DNA of 64,000 nt from an uncultured Maribacter sp. (GTDB lineage Bacteria; Bacteroidota; Bacteroidia; Flavobacteriales; Flavobacteriaceae), in the NCBI RefSeq assembly GCF_947500985.1, contig NZ_CANMTX010000010.1:1-64000 (forward strand). The letters run 5' to 3'. A model generated the notes under the pieces. That model made no database searches. It saw nothing but the letters and a program-made list of their open reading frames with translations, and was not told the origin of the DNA. Below are positions 12,501 to 20,038 of the stretch, piece by piece (the stretch's first letter is position 1; each line of letters begins with the position of its first letter). A program made the position numbers and the translations under genes.

Positions 12501-13317
12501 CACGATCTAGAACAATTTCATTACGCTCAATAGATACTACTTCACCAGTATCCTCATCAACGAAATCTTCATGCCATGTATTCAAGACTCTAGCCGCTAA
12601 TTTACGACCAAGTACTTTTTTAAGTCCGGCATTAGAAACCTTTACTTCTTCCGATAGGTCGAAAATCTCTAATATATCTTTATCACGTTCAAAGCCAATA
12701 GCTCTAAACAATGTAGTAACCGGTAATTTTTTCTTTCTATCGATATAAGCATACATAACTCCATTAATATCGGTAGCAAACTCTATCCAAGAACCTTTAA
12801 AAGGTATTACTCTTGCAGAATATAATTTTGTTCCATTTGCATGGAAAGACTGTCCAAAGAATACACCAGGAGAACGGTGTAACTGAGAAACAACAACCCT
12901 TTCTGCACCATTGATAACGAATGTACCACTTGGTGTCATATAAGGAATCGTACCTAAATACACATCTTGTACAATTGTTTCGAAATCCTCATGCTCAGGA
13001 TCCGTACAATATAATTTTAAACGTGCTTTTAAAGGAACGCTGTAAGTAAGACCACGTTCGATACATTCTTGAATAGAATATCTTGGTGGATCTATGAAAT
13101 AATCTAAAAATTCCAATACAAACTGATTTCTAGTATCAGTGATTGGAAAGTTTTCCATGAAGGTGTTATAAAGACCTTCATTACCTCTTTCATCTGATTT
13201 AGTCTCTAGTTGAAAAAAGTCTTGGAAAGATTTAATCTGAATATCTAAGAAATCCGGGTAATCCGGTGTGTTTCTTGCGGAAGCGAAGCTTATTCTTTCA
13301 GTATTATTTGTGAACAT
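9508..13317 (-). CDS. rpoB: DNA-directed RNA polymerase subunit beta
   Basis: This is the second catalytic subunit of RNA polymerase, 1269 residues, complete. The rifampicin-cluster region reads [19 protein letters not shown] followed by [14 protein letters not shown], close to the sensitive consensus. The C-terminal [18 protein letters not shown] is also present. It is separated from rplL by 132 bp holding a long hairpin, and leads into rpoC in the same operon. Confidence 0.99.
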   Translation of the reverse strand: MFTNNTERISFASARNTPDYPDFLDIQIKSFQDFFQLETKSDERGNEGLYNTFMENFPITDTRNQFVLEFLDYFIDPPRYSIQECIERGLTYSVPLKARLKLYCTDPEHEDFETIVQDVYLGTIPYMTPSGTFVINGAERVVVSQLHRSPGVFFGQSFHANGTKLYSARVIPFKGSWIEFATDINGVMYAYIDRKKKLPVTTLFRAIGFERDKDILEIFDLSEEVKVSNAGLKKVLGRKLAARVLNTWHEDFVDEDTGEVVSIERNEIVLDRDTILEKEHIAEIIDADVKTVLLHKENNAQSDYAIIHNTLQKDPTNSEKEAVEHIYRQLRNAEPPDEETARGIIDKLFFSDQRYNLGEVGRYRMNKKLQLDIGMDKQVLTKIDIITIIKYLIELINSKAEIDDIDHLSNRRVRTVGEQLSSQFGVGLARMARTIRERMNVRDNEVFTPIDLINAKTLSSVINSFFGTNQLSQFMDQTNPLAEITHKRRLSALGPGGLSRERAGFEVRDVHYTHYGRLCPIETPEGPNIGLISSLSVFAKVNPMGFLETPYRKVTDSVVDYKNFTYLSAEEEEGMKIAQANIPMKEDGTIDAEKVIAREEGDFPVVDPSEIQYTDVAPNQIASISASLIPFLEHDDANRALMGSNMMRQAVPLLKPQSPIVGTGLERQVASDSRVLINAEGDGVIEYVDAQKVTIKYDRTDNERLISFEEDSKTYFLVKFRKTNQGTNINLKPIVQKGDRVKKGQVLCEGYATEKGELALGRNLVVAFMPWKGYNFEDAIVISEKVVREDIFTSIHVDEYSLDVRDTKLGAEELTHDIPNVSEEATKDLDENGMIRIGAEVKPGDILIGKITPKGESDPTPEEKLLRAIFGDKAGDVKDASLKASPSLRGVVIDKKLFSRSVKDKRKRSEDKEELSKLELEYEVKFQELKDVLVEKLFTIVNGKTSQGVLNDLGEEVLPKGKKYTMKMLNSVDDFAHLVGGSWTTDNETNSLVADLLHNYKIKLNDLQGNLRRDKFTISVGDELPAGIMKLAKVYIAKKRKLKVGDKMAGRHGNKGIVSRIVRHEDMPFLEDGTPVDIVLNPLGVPSRMNIGQIYETVLGWAGLKLGRKYATPIFDGATLDQINAYTDEAGIPRFGHTYLYDGGTGQRFDQPATVGVIYMLKLGHMVDDKMHARSIGPYSLITQQPLGGKAQFGGQRFGEMEVWALEAYGASATLREILTVKSDDVIGRAKTYESIVKGETMPEPGLPESFNVLMHELKGLGLDIRLEE

Positions 13318-13388
13318 CTACGGACAGTGTTTTGATCGTGAGTACTAAATGAGTAGTATACCTCTTAATATACCTAATTCTATAAAAT

Positions 13389-13427
13389 GGCTTAGGTCTA
13401 AACGCAAAAAGCGCAAAGACCTAAACC
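13389..13427 (-). other. Long RNA hairpin between rplL and rpoB
   Basis: On the minus strand GGTTTAGGTCT pairs with AGACCTAAGCC (11 bp, one G-T pair), then a TT/TT internal loop, then GCGC/GCGT and a TTTTT loop. No T-run follows, so it is not a typical terminator. By position it resembles the E. coli rplL-rpoB processing and attenuation site; that function is inferred. Confidence 0.75.
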
Positions 13428-13449
13428 AAAAGTAATATGGTTGTTGCTA

Positions 13450-13824
13450 TTATTTAAGCTCAACTTCTGCTCCAGCTTCTTCCAATGATTTTTTGATACC
13501 TTCAGCTTCATCTTTAGTAACTGCTTCTTTAACAGCTTTTGGTGCGCTATCAACGATATCTTTCGCATCTTTCAAACCTAAACCAGTTAATTCTTTAACC
13601 AATTTAACAACTGCTAATTTAGAAGCACCTGCTGCTTTCAAAATTACATCAAATTCAGTTTTCTCTTCTGCTGCTTCACCAGCTTCACCACCACCGGCAG
13701 CTACTGCTACTGCTGCTGCTGCAGGCTCAATACCGTATTCATCTTTTAATATATCAGCTAACTCGTTTACTTCTTTAACTGTTAAGTTAACTAATTGTTC
13801 TGCGAAATCTTTTAAATCTGCCAT
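13450..13824 (-). CDS. rplL: 50S ribosomal protein bL12 (L7/L12)
   Basis: This is the stalk protein that recruits translational GTPases to the 50S subunit. The 124-residue protein has the N-terminal dimerisation region ([18 protein letters not shown]), an Ala/Gly-rich hinge ([19 protein letters not shown]) and the C-terminal domain with [20 protein letters not shown]. It lies 51 bp after rplJ and before the rplL-rpoB hairpin, which could set the ratio of ribosomal protein to polymerase mRNA. Confidence 0.98.
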   Translation of the reverse strand: MADLKDFAEQLVNLTVKEVNELADILKDEYGIEPAAAAVAVAAGGGEAGEAAEEKTEFDVILKAAGASKLAVVKLVKELTGLGLKDAKDIVDSAPKAVKEAVTKDEAEGIKKSLEEAGAEVELK

Positions 13825-13875
13825 TTTCTATCGTTTAATAAAATTTTTAAAATATACTTAGTTTATTGTGCGTAC

Positions 13876-14391
13876 TTATCTTTCAGATAATGTTTTAAGG
13901 ATTCCAGCGATTTTTCCACCACCAGATTTAAGACCAGAAATAACATTCTTGGCTGGAGATTGTAACAATCCAATAATTTCGCCAATCATTTCTTCTTTAG
14001 ACTTAATGCTAACTAAAGCATCCAAGTTTTCATCACCTATGTAAATTGCTTCTTCTACAAAAGCTCCCTTCAATAAAGGCTTCTTAGATTTTTTTCTAAA
14101 ATTCTTTATCAATTTTGCAGGGGCATTGGCAACATCAGAAAACATAAGAGATGTATTCCCTTTTAATGTCTCTGGTAATTCACCAAATTCTTTCTCTGAA
14201 GCTTCCATCGCTTTTGCAAGCAATGTATTTTTAACTACAGCTAGCCTAATATTAGCTTTGAAACAAGCTCTTCTTAAATCAGAAGTTGTACCTGCGTCTA
14301 AACCTGAAATATCAGCCACATAAATTGTGGTGCTATCTGCCAACTGCGTAGTCAAATCTTTTATAACCGTTGCTTTTTCTTCTCTTGTCAT
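13876..14391 (-). CDS. rplJ: 50S ribosomal protein uL10
   Basis: uL10 is the base of the ribosomal stalk that binds 23S rRNA and L12 dimers. The 171-residue protein begins MTREEKATVIKDLTTQLADS and contains RRACFKANIRLAVVKNTLLAKA. Length is normal. Only 25 bp separate it from rplA, so there is no room for an E. coli-like L10 leader; any autoregulation would have to act elsewhere. Confidence 0.97.
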   Translation of the reverse strand: MTREEKATVIKDLTTQLADSTTIYVADISGLDAGTTSDLRRACFKANIRLAVVKNTLLAKAMEASEKEFGELPETLKGNTSLMFSDVANAPAKLIKNFRKKSKKPLLKGAFVEEAIYIGDENLDALVSIKSKEEMIGEIIGLLQSPAKNVISGLKSGGGKIAGILKTLSER

Positions 14392-14416
14392 ACTTTTAAT
14401 TTTTAACTACCAGCCG

Positions 14417-15106
14417 TTAAACTGACTTTGGATCTAATTGCAAACTAGGACTCATTGTGCTAGACATGAAAATTGATTTCATATAAACACCTTTTGCCGC
14501 AGTTGGCTTCATCTTATTCAAAGTATCTAACAACTCATTAGCATTATCCGCTATTTTATCAGCAGAAAAAGAAGCCTTACCTATCGCAGCGTGTACGATA
14601 CCAGTTTTATCAACTTTAAAATCTATTTTACCTGCCTTCACTTCAGATACAGCCTTAGCCACATCCATAGTTACAGTTCCTGTTTTTGGATTAGGCATTA
14701 AACCTCTTGGTCCTAATACTCGACCTAAAGGACCTAATTTACCCATAACACTTGGCATAGTGATAATAACATCAACATCTGTCCAACCGCCTTTTATTTT
14801 CTCCAAATACTCATCTAACCCAACATAATCAGCACCTGCTTCTTGAGCCTCTGCTTCTTTGTCTGGTGTTACCAAAGCCAAAACCTTAACATCTTTACCA
14901 GTTCCATGAGGTAATGTTACCACACCACGAACCATTTGATTAGCTTTTCTTGGATCTACACCCAAACGAATCGCTAAATCTACAGATGCGTCAAATTTTG
15001 TATTGGTTATCTCTTTAATTAAAGCTGAAGCTTCTGTAACAGAGTATAATTTATCTTTCTCTATCTTCGAATGCGCTTCTTTTTGCTTCTTAGTTAACTT
15101 TGCCAT
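14417..15106 (-). CDS. rplA: 50S ribosomal protein uL1
   Basis: uL1 binds 23S rRNA at the L1 stalk and in many bacteria represses its own operon. The 229-residue protein contains the family segment [18 protein letters not shown] and starts [19 protein letters not shown]. It follows rplK by 18 bp in the same operon. Confidence 0.98.
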   Translation of the reverse strand: MAKLTKKQKEAHSKIEKDKLYSVTEASALIKEITNTKFDASVDLAIRLGVDPRKANQMVRGVVTLPHGTGKDVKVLALVTPDKEAEAQEAGADYVGLDEYLEKIKGGWTDVDVIITMPSVMGKLGPLGRVLGPRGLMPNPKTGTVTMDVAKAVSEVKAGKIDFKVDKTGIVHAAIGKASFSADKIADNANELLDTLNKMKPTAAKGVYMKSIFMSSTMSPSLQLDPKSV

Positions 15107-15124
15107 TTAATTACTTTTAAGATT

Positions 15125-15562
15125 TTAAAAAGGTTTCTTTCCTGCTACCTTCATACCCATAGAACGTGCAGTACCAGCTATCATACTCATAGCAGATTCT
15201 ACTGTAAATGCATTAAGGTCAACCATTTTATCTTCGGCAATTGCCTTGATTTGGTCCCAGGTAACACTACCTAATTTTACTCTGTTAGGTTCGCCAGATC
15301 CTTTTTTAATCTTAGCCGCTTCCAATAGCTGAATTGCCGCCGGTGGAGTTTTTACAACGAAGTCGAAAGACTTATCCTTGTAAACGGTGATAACAACTGG
15401 TAATATCTTACCTGGTTTATCCTGTGTACGAGCATTAAACTGCTTACAGAATTCCATTATGTTAACACCAGCAGCTCCTAAGGCAGGTCCAACCGGTGGC
15501 GATGGATTCGCTGCACCTCCCTTAACTTGTAGTTTAACTACTTTACCTATTTCTTTTGCCAT
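15125..15562 (-). CDS. rplK: 50S ribosomal protein uL11
   Basis: uL11 sits at the GTPase-associated centre and is needed for RelA-type stringent signalling. The 145-residue protein has the hallmark [20 protein letters not shown] and [13 protein letters not shown]. It lies 79 bp after nusG. No clear L1-binding site was recognised in that gap. Confidence 0.98.
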   Translation of the reverse strand: MAKEIGKVVKLQVKGGAANPSPPVGPALGAAGVNIMEFCKQFNARTQDKPGKILPVVITVYKDKSFDFVVKTPPAAIQLLEAAKIKKGSGEPNRVKLGSVTWDQIKAIAEDKMVDLNAFTVESAMSMIAGTARSMGMKVAGKKPF

Positions 15563-15641
15563 TGTTTAAAATTAAATTGAAAGTGTGTTTACGGAAGCAA
15601 CACTACTTTAATTATATGTATGTAACACTTATTCTAAATAC

Positions 15642-16193
15642 TTATACTTTCTCTACTTGCATGTAACTAAGCTCTAATGGTGTTTTTCTTCCAAAAATTT
15701 TCACCATAACTTCAAGCTTACGTTTTTCTTCATTTATCTTTTCAACAGTACCATTGAAGCCATTAAAAGGACCATCAATTACTTTTACCGTTTCACCAAA
15801 GACAAATGGGATAGCAACACTATCTGTATTAACAGCTAGCTCATCTACCTTACCAAGCATTCTATTTACTTCATTCTTTCTTAACGGAACAGGATCTCCC
15901 CCTTTAGTTTCACCTAAAAAACCTATAACATTAGTAATAGACCTAATAATATGCACCATTTCTCCACCTAAATTGGCTTTGATCATGATATAACCAGGAA
16001 AATAAACTCTTTCTTTATTTATCTTCTTGCCATTTCTAATCTGAATAACCTTTTCAGTAGGAACAAGAACATCTTCTAAATAGTCAGAGAAACCATGACG
16101 CTCCACTTCACTCTCAATGTATCCTTTGATCTTATTCTCTTGACCACTGACAGCTCTTACAACGTACCATTTTTTATCCAATACTTCTGACAT
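15642..16193 (-). CDS. nusG: Transcription termination/antitermination factor NusG
   Basis: NusG binds RNA polymerase and couples it to Rho or the ribosome. The 183-residue protein has the NGN domain (KKWYVVRAVSGQENKIKGYIE; VYFPGYIMIKA) and a C-terminal KOW domain (GETVKVIDGPFNGFNGTVEKI). It follows secE by 8 bp, the usual secE-nusG pair. Confidence 0.98.
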   Translation of the reverse strand: MSEVLDKKWYVVRAVSGQENKIKGYIESEVERHGFSDYLEDVLVPTEKVIQIRNGKKINKERVYFPGYIMIKANLGGEMVHIIRSITNVIGFLGETKGGDPVPLRKNEVNRMLGKVDELAVNTDSVAIPFVFGETVKVIDGPFNGFNGTVEKINEEKRKLEVMVKIFGRKTPLELSYMQVEKV

Positions 16194-16201
16194 AGTCCTA
16201 T

Positions 16202-16390
16202 CTAGTTTAAAACAAAGTTGAAATAAGATTTAATCACTTTACTAAAGACCGTATCTACTCCCCAAGTTGCCAAAGCAAAAAGGATAGAAAACACAGCTAC
16301 AATAACCATCAAGTTAGATGATTCTGCACGTGACGGAAGAGTAACATTATTCCTTAACTCTTCAACGGATTCTTTTATATATGTGAACAT
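16202..16390 (-). CDS. secE: Preprotein translocase subunit SecE
   Basis: SecE clamps SecY in the inner-membrane translocon. The 62-residue single-span form has an amphipathic N-terminal segment (YIKESVEELRNNVTLPSR) and one hydrophobic helix (LMVIVAVFSILFALATWGVD). It is placed between tRNA-Trp and nusG, as in other Bacteroidota. Confidence 0.95.
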   Translation of the reverse strand: MFTYIKESVEELRNNVTLPSRAESSNLMVIVAVFSILFALATWGVDTVFSKVIKSYFNFVLN

Positions 16391-16445
16391 TTAAATTCTT
16401 TTTACAATTTCAACAAATAGGATACCTATATTCCAAATTCTATTG

Positions 16446-16521
16446 TGGCACGGGAGGAGAGACTCGAACTCCCGACACCTGGTTTTGGAGACCAGTGCTC
16501 TACCAACTGAGCTACACCCGT
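16446..16521 (-). tRNA. tRNA-Trp (anticodon CCA)
   Basis: The minus strand folds into a cloverleaf with acceptor ACGGGTG/CTCCCGT, anticodon stem CTGGT/ACCAG and loop CTCCAAA (anticodon CCA), and TTCGAGT in the T loop. The acceptor has a T-T mismatch at the sixth pair. Discriminator G is followed by CCA in the DNA, unlike the other four tRNAs here. It lies between tuf and secE. Confidence 0.96.
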
Positions 16522-16620
16522 ATGAATAGCGATTATTAAATCACCTATTCTATTATTTGCATGTAAAGGTGTCCCGCTTGAGCAAGACACCCTTATACAC
16601 AATACTCTTTTAGATTAAAA

Positions 16621-17808
16621 TTAATCTATAATCTTAGTTACCTGACCAGCACCTACTGTTCTACCACCTTCACGTATAGCGAAACGTAGACCGATACTCA
16701 AAGCAATAGGCTGAATAAGCTCTACCGTAATAGTAAGGTTATCACCTGGCATTACCATTTCAACTCCTGAAGGAAGTGCAATGTTACCAGTTACATCTGT
16801 AGTTCTTACATAGAACTGTGGACGATAGTTATTATGAAATGGGGTATGACGACCACCTTCTTCTTTTTTCAATACATAAACCTCAGCTTCAAACTTAGCA
16901 TGTGGCTTAACAGAACCTGGCTTACAGATTACCATACCTCTACTAATCTGAGATTTTTCAATACCTCTTAGCAAGATACCTACGTTATCACCAGCTTCAC
17001 CTCTATCCAAAATCTTACGGAACATTTCAACACCAGTAACAGTAGAAGTCAATTTCTCAGCTCCCATACCGATAATCTCAACTGGATCACCTGTATTTGC
17101 AACACCAGTTTCAATACGACCAGTTGCAACAGTACCACGACCAGTAATTGTAAATACATCTTCAACAGGCATTAAGAAATCTTTTTCAACATCTCTCTTT
17201 GGAAGTTCGATCCACTCATCAACAGCAGCCATCAATTCCATAACTGTATCAACCCATTTTTGCTCACCGTTCAATGCACCTAATGCAGAACCAGCGATTA
17301 CAGGTCCATTATCACCATCATACTCATAAAAAGAAAGTAATTCTCTTACTTCCATTTCAACAAGCTCGATTAATTCCTCATCATCAACCATATCCACTTT
17401 ATTCATGAATACAACCATTCTTGGAATACCTACCTGACGACCTAATAAGATGTGCTCACGAGTTTGTGGCATAGGACCATCTGTAGCAGCAACAACTAAT
17501 ATAGCACCATCCATTTGAGCAGCACCAGTAACCATGTTCTTCACATAATCCGCGTGACCAGGACAGTCAACGTGTGCATAGTGACGATTAGCCGTAGAGT
17601 ACTCTACGTGTGAAGTGTTAATTGTAATACCTCTTTCTTTTTCCTCAGGAGCGTTATCGATAGAATCGAAACTTCTCAATTCAGAAAGACCTGCATTTGC
17701 CAAAACAGTAGTAATAGCAGCAGTCAATGTAGTTTTACCGTGATCCACGTGTCCAATAGTACCTATATTTAAGTGCGGTTTGGAACGATCGAAAGTTTCC
17801 TTTGCCAT
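16621..17808 (-). CDS. tuf: Elongation factor Tu
   Basis: EF-Tu is the GTPase that delivers aminoacyl-tRNA to the ribosome. The 395-residue protein has GHVDHGKTT (G1), [12 protein letters not shown] (G3), [11 protein letters not shown] (G4) and SALGALNG (G5), then the beta-barrel domains. It lies inside the tRNA cluster, between tRNA-Thr(GGT) and tRNA-Trp, and is probably cotranscribed with them from the promoter at 18362-18392. Confidence 0.99.
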   Translation of the reverse strand: MAKETFDRSKPHLNIGTIGHVDHGKTTLTAAITTVLANAGLSELRSFDSIDNAPEEKERGITINTSHVEYSTANRHYAHVDCPGHADYVKNMVTGAAQMDGAILVVAATDGPMPQTREHILLGRQVGIPRMVVFMNKVDMVDDEELIELVEMEVRELLSFYEYDGDNGPVIAGSALGALNGEQKWVDTVMELMAAVDEWIELPKRDVEKDFLMPVEDVFTITGRGTVATGRIETGVANTGDPVEIIGMGAEKLTSTVTGVEMFRKILDRGEAGDNVGILLRGIEKSQISRGMVICKPGSVKPHAKFEAEVYVLKKEEGGRHTPFHNNYRPQFYVRTTDVTGNIALPSGVEMVMPGDNLTITVELIQPIALSIGLRFAIREGGRTVGAGQVTKIID

Positions 17809-17863
17809 GTTTAATGTATTTTATTCTTAGTTTATATTAGTGTACAAATTTATACCTTAATTG

Positions 17864-17935
17864 AGCCAATGACGAGAATTGAACTCGTGACCTCTTCCTT
17901 ACCAAGGAAACGCTCTACCCCTGAGCTACACCGGC
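17864..17935 (-). tRNA. tRNA-Thr (anticodon GGT)
   Basis: The acceptor GCCGGTG/CATTGGC (with two G-T pairs), anticodon stem TTTCC/GGAAG and loop TTGGTAA (GGT) define it. CCA is not encoded. The track ORF at 17850-18101 is a spurious reading through this and tRNA-Gly. Confidence 0.96.
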
Positions 17936-17960
17936 GTAAAGTGTTGAACCCACCCAAAAG

Positions 17961-17990
17961 ATAGATTCCTGCCTTCGCAGGGACGACATT
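17961..17990. repeat. REP-like palindromic element inside the tRNA cluster
   Basis: The spacer between tRNA-Thr and tRNA-Gly contains attcctgccttcgcaggga, a CCTGC-CTTC-GCAGG palindrome that resembles the common bacterial intergenic element of the form TTCCTGC(CTTC)GCAGGAATGAC. Only this one copy was noticed in the window. Confidence 0.45.
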
Positions 17991-18006
17991 ACTGTCAAAT
18001 TTATAG

Positions 18007-18079
18007 AGCGGGAGACCGGGTTCGAACCGGCGACATTCAGCTTGGAAGGCTGACGCTCTACCAACTGAGCTACTCCCGC
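18007..18079 (-). tRNA. tRNA-Gly (anticodon TCC)
   Basis: The acceptor GCGGGAG/CTCCCGC is perfectly paired, the anticodon stem is TCAGC/GCTGA with loop CTTCCAA (TCC), and the T arm contains GGTTCGAACCC. CCA is not encoded. Confidence 0.97.
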
Positions 18080-18126
18080 TTATAATATTACAATATTTCA
18101 ATAAAATTCTTTAGAAAATAGTTTTG

Positions 18127-18208
<82 letters not shown>

Positions 18209-18235
18209 TCAAACTAATATTTTAAAGATCTTAAG

Positions 18236-18309
18236 AGCCGATGGAGGGACTCGAACCCACGACCTGCTGATTACAAATCAGCTGCTCTAGCCAGCTGAGC
18301 TACATCGGC
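18236..18309 (-). tRNA. tRNA-Thr (anticodon TGT)
   Basis: The acceptor GCCGATG/CATCGGC is perfectly paired, the anticodon stem is CTGAT/ATCAG with loop TTTGTAA (TGT), and the T arm contains GGGTTCGAGTCCC. It is the first gene of the tRNA-tuf-secE-nusG-rpl-rpo cluster. Confidence 0.97.
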
Positions 18310-18333
18310 TTATTTTACAACTATTTCTGTCAT

Positions 18334-18360
18334 AAAAAAGCCCGCTATTTCTAACGGACT
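18334..18360 (-). terminator. Terminator-like hairpin downstream of hpf, overlapping the tRNA operon start
   Basis: On the minus strand AGTCCGTTA-GAAA-TAGCGGGCT forms a 9-bp stem (two G-T pairs) followed by a T-run. It can stop transcripts coming from hpf. The start site expected from the adjacent promoter (about 18355-18358) lies inside its 5' arm. Confidence 0.75.
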
Positions 18361-18361
18361 G

Positions 18362-18392
18362 CAAATGTATACTAGTTTTTTGTTTATTCAAA
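18362..18392 (-). promoter_or_regulatory. Promoter of the tRNA-tuf operon
   Basis: The minus strand reads TTTG-N19-TACATTTG, an exact match to the Bacteroidota consensus. The expected start lies around 18357, 48 nt before tRNA-Thr(TGT). Confidence 0.85.
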
Positions 18393-18413
18393 ACAAATTT
18401 TAAAAAATTTTCA

Positions 18414-18716
18414 TCAAGCTTGTAATCTTATTTTCTCTTTTTGCTTTATTAGCCTACGTTCCAGCGTACTACATGCAGAGTCTACAGCCTCTTCAAATGA
18501 TTTACATTGTTTTTTTACCACAAATTTATCTTTAGGAACCGTAATCTTAATTTCAACTATTTTATTTTCTTTAGCACTAGTATTCTCCACTTTCATATAA
18601 ACATCTGAGCTAATTACCTTAGAATAAAAGGTTTCCACCTTATCAAGTCTATTTTGAAGGAAATTAATCAACTTATCGTCTGCATTAAAATTTACCGATT
18701 GCGTATTTACTTTCAT
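18414..18716 (-). CDS. hpf: Ribosome hibernation-promoting factor, short form (HPF/RaiA)
   Basis: The factor binds the 30S subunit in stationary phase and blocks translation. The 100-residue protein contains only the N-terminal S30AE domain (MKVNTQSVNFNADDKLINFL; FEEAVDSACSTLERRLIKQKEK), so it is the short type. It lies 47 bp after xerC on the same strand. It ends just before the tRNA operon promoter and the hairpin at 18334-18360. Confidence 0.92.
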   Translation of the reverse strand: MKVNTQSVNFNADDKLINFLQNRLDKVETFYSKVISSDVYMKVENTSAKENKIVEIKITVPKDKFVVKKQCKSFEEAVDSACSTLERRLIKQKEKIRLQA

Positions 18717-18763
18717 AGTCAGAAAATTTATGGCTTTAAGAATTCAGCCTGATTTTACAATAA

Positions 18764-19654
18764 TTATTTATTTCCCCTAGGATGAGCCTTTGCATGAACC
18801 TTTTTCAACTCTGCAATACTATTATGGGTATACACCTGAGTGGATGCCAAACTAGAATGACCTAACAATTCTTTAACAGCATTTAAATCTGCACCCTTAT
18901 TCAAAAGATGCGTTGCAAAGGTGTGTCTAAGAATATGCGGACTCGTCTTTACCTTTGAAGACACCTCTCTAAAGTACTTTTTTATTAATCTATAAACAAG
19001 AGTTTCATACAATTTATTGCCTGATTTCGTTAAGAACATAAATTTATCATCAATCACTTCATTCAGTCTTTTACGATTTAATAGATATTCTATAAATTTT
19101 TCTTTGGTTTCAGCGAGCATAGGTATAATTCTCTCTTTATTACGCTTACCTAAGACTTTTATAGTCATTGTTTCAAAATCTACATCTGACACTTTCAAAG
19201 CAATAACCTCTGCCCTACGCATACCGGTAACATAAAGAACATCTATTAACAGCTCATCTCTTATACCCTCAAAATCTTCTTTATATTCTATTTGCGATAG
19301 CACATTCTCCATTTCTAATTCAGAAAAAGGAATCTCAACCTTCTTTGCTGTCTTCAACGCCCTATGCTTACTCAACGGATTAATTTCAGTTATCTCAATT
19401 TTTTGAAGAAACTTGAAATAAGCTTTTAATGATGATATTTTTCTATTAATAGATCTATTGTTGATTTTTCTTTCTGATAAATCAACAATCCAAAATCGAA
19501 CAATGTTGTATTCCACGATATCAATATCGCTTAAATCGTAATTAGACAAGCAGAAACCACTAAATTCAAGAATATCATTCTCATACGCCTTTGTAGTATG
19601 CGTAGAATAATTTTTCTCTAAGGTTAGATAAGAAATAAACTCTGTTAAAAACAT
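18764..19654 (-). CDS. xerC: Tyrosine recombinase XerC
   Basis: The 296-residue protein has an N-terminal SAM-like core-binding domain (about 1-85) and a C-terminal catalytic domain with TGMRRAEV (Arg), PHILRHTFATHLL (HxxR), LGHSSLASTQVYTH (His and nucleophile Tyr). XerC with XerD resolves chromosome dimers at dif. No integron, phage or transposon genes lie nearby, and its place between rpsU and hpf fits the housekeeping form. The paralogue XerD cannot be fully excluded. Confidence 0.92.
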   Translation of the reverse strand: MFLTEFISYLTLEKNYSTHTTKAYENDILEFSGFCLSNYDLSDIDIVEYNIVRFWIVDLSERKINNRSINRKISSLKAYFKFLQKIEITEINPLSKHRALKTAKKVEIPFSELEMENVLSQIEYKEDFEGIRDELLIDVLYVTGMRRAEVIALKVSDVDFETMTIKVLGKRNKERIIPMLAETKEKFIEYLLNRKRLNEVIDDKFMFLTKSGNKLYETLVYRLIKKYFREVSSKVKTSPHILRHTFATHLLNKGADLNAVKELLGHSSLASTQVYTHNSIAELKKVHAKAHPRGNK

Positions 19655-19696
19655 AATCTAAAGGTATCAAAGTTTTAGGTCTGTTGAGATTTGAGC

Positions 19697-19724
19697 AAAA
19701 AAAATCCCGCAAATTGCGGGATTT
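19697..19724 (-). terminator. Terminator after rpsU
   Basis: AAATCCCGC-aattt-GCGGGATTT (minus strand) is a 9-bp stem followed by eight T, between rpsU and xerC. Confidence 0.9.
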
Positions 19725-19743
19725 TTATTTTATAAAACAAAAT

Positions 19744-19938
19744 TTAGATTTCTTCTTGATCTCTAAGACCTTGAATGTACTCTGCTTTTTGTATTTGTGC
19801 TCTACGAACAACTGACGGCTTATTAAACTGTTGACGCTTACGTAACTGTCTCATTGTACCTGTCTTATCGAACTTACGTTTGAAACGCTTTAAAGCTCTA
19901 TCGATGTTTTCTCCTTCTTTTACTGGTATTATTAACAT
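19744..19938 (-). CDS. rpsU: 30S ribosomal protein bS21
   Basis: bS21 lies near the anti-Shine-Dalgarno end of 16S rRNA on the 30S platform. The 64-residue basic protein begins MLIIPVKEGENIDRALKRFK. It is monocistronic, with its own promoter and terminator. Unusually for this window it has a strong Shine-Dalgarno sequence. In Flavobacterium, bS21 has been reported to help hide the anti-SD, so the SD may serve autoregulation. Confidence 0.97.
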   Translation of the reverse strand: MLIIPVKEGENIDRALKRFKRKFDKTGTMRQLRKRQQFNKPSVVRRAQIQKAEYIQGLRDQEEI

Positions 19939-19945
19939 GGGCTAA

Positions 19946-19952
19946 ACCTCCT
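19946..19952 (-). promoter_or_regulatory. Strong Shine-Dalgarno sequence of rpsU
   Basis: AGGAGGT lies 7 nt before the ATG at 19938. It is the only full-strength SD I noticed next to a start codon in this window. That fits reports that rpsU keeps an SD in Bacteroidota, where most mRNAs lack one. Confidence 0.9.
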
Positions 19953-19972
19953 CTCTTTTGTGATTAAGGCTG

Positions 19973-20002
19973 CAAATATAACAACTAAATTGAAACAAGC
20001 AA
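19973..20002 (-). promoter_or_regulatory. Promoter of rpsU
   Basis: The minus strand reads TTG-N19-TATATTTG, an exact consensus match. The start would fall near 19968, about 30 nt before the ATG. Confidence 0.85.
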
Positions 20003-20038
20003 CCTTTAAACTGATTTTTAAAATTTTAATTAAGCTAA

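Noticed and set aside
13493-13861. 122-residue plus-strand ORF
   Set aside because: Antisense to rplL; the Ala/Ser-rich content mirrors the L12 hinge.
17850-18101. 83-residue minus-strand ORF
   Set aside because: It reads through tRNA-Thr(GGT) and tRNA-Gly and the REP-like spacer; the peptide only mirrors tRNA sequence.
18764-19654. Integrase of a mobile element
   Set aside because: XerC-type sequence in a conserved housekeeping position, with no attachment repeats or phage genes. The nearby tRNA genes are intact and show no flanking direct repeats.
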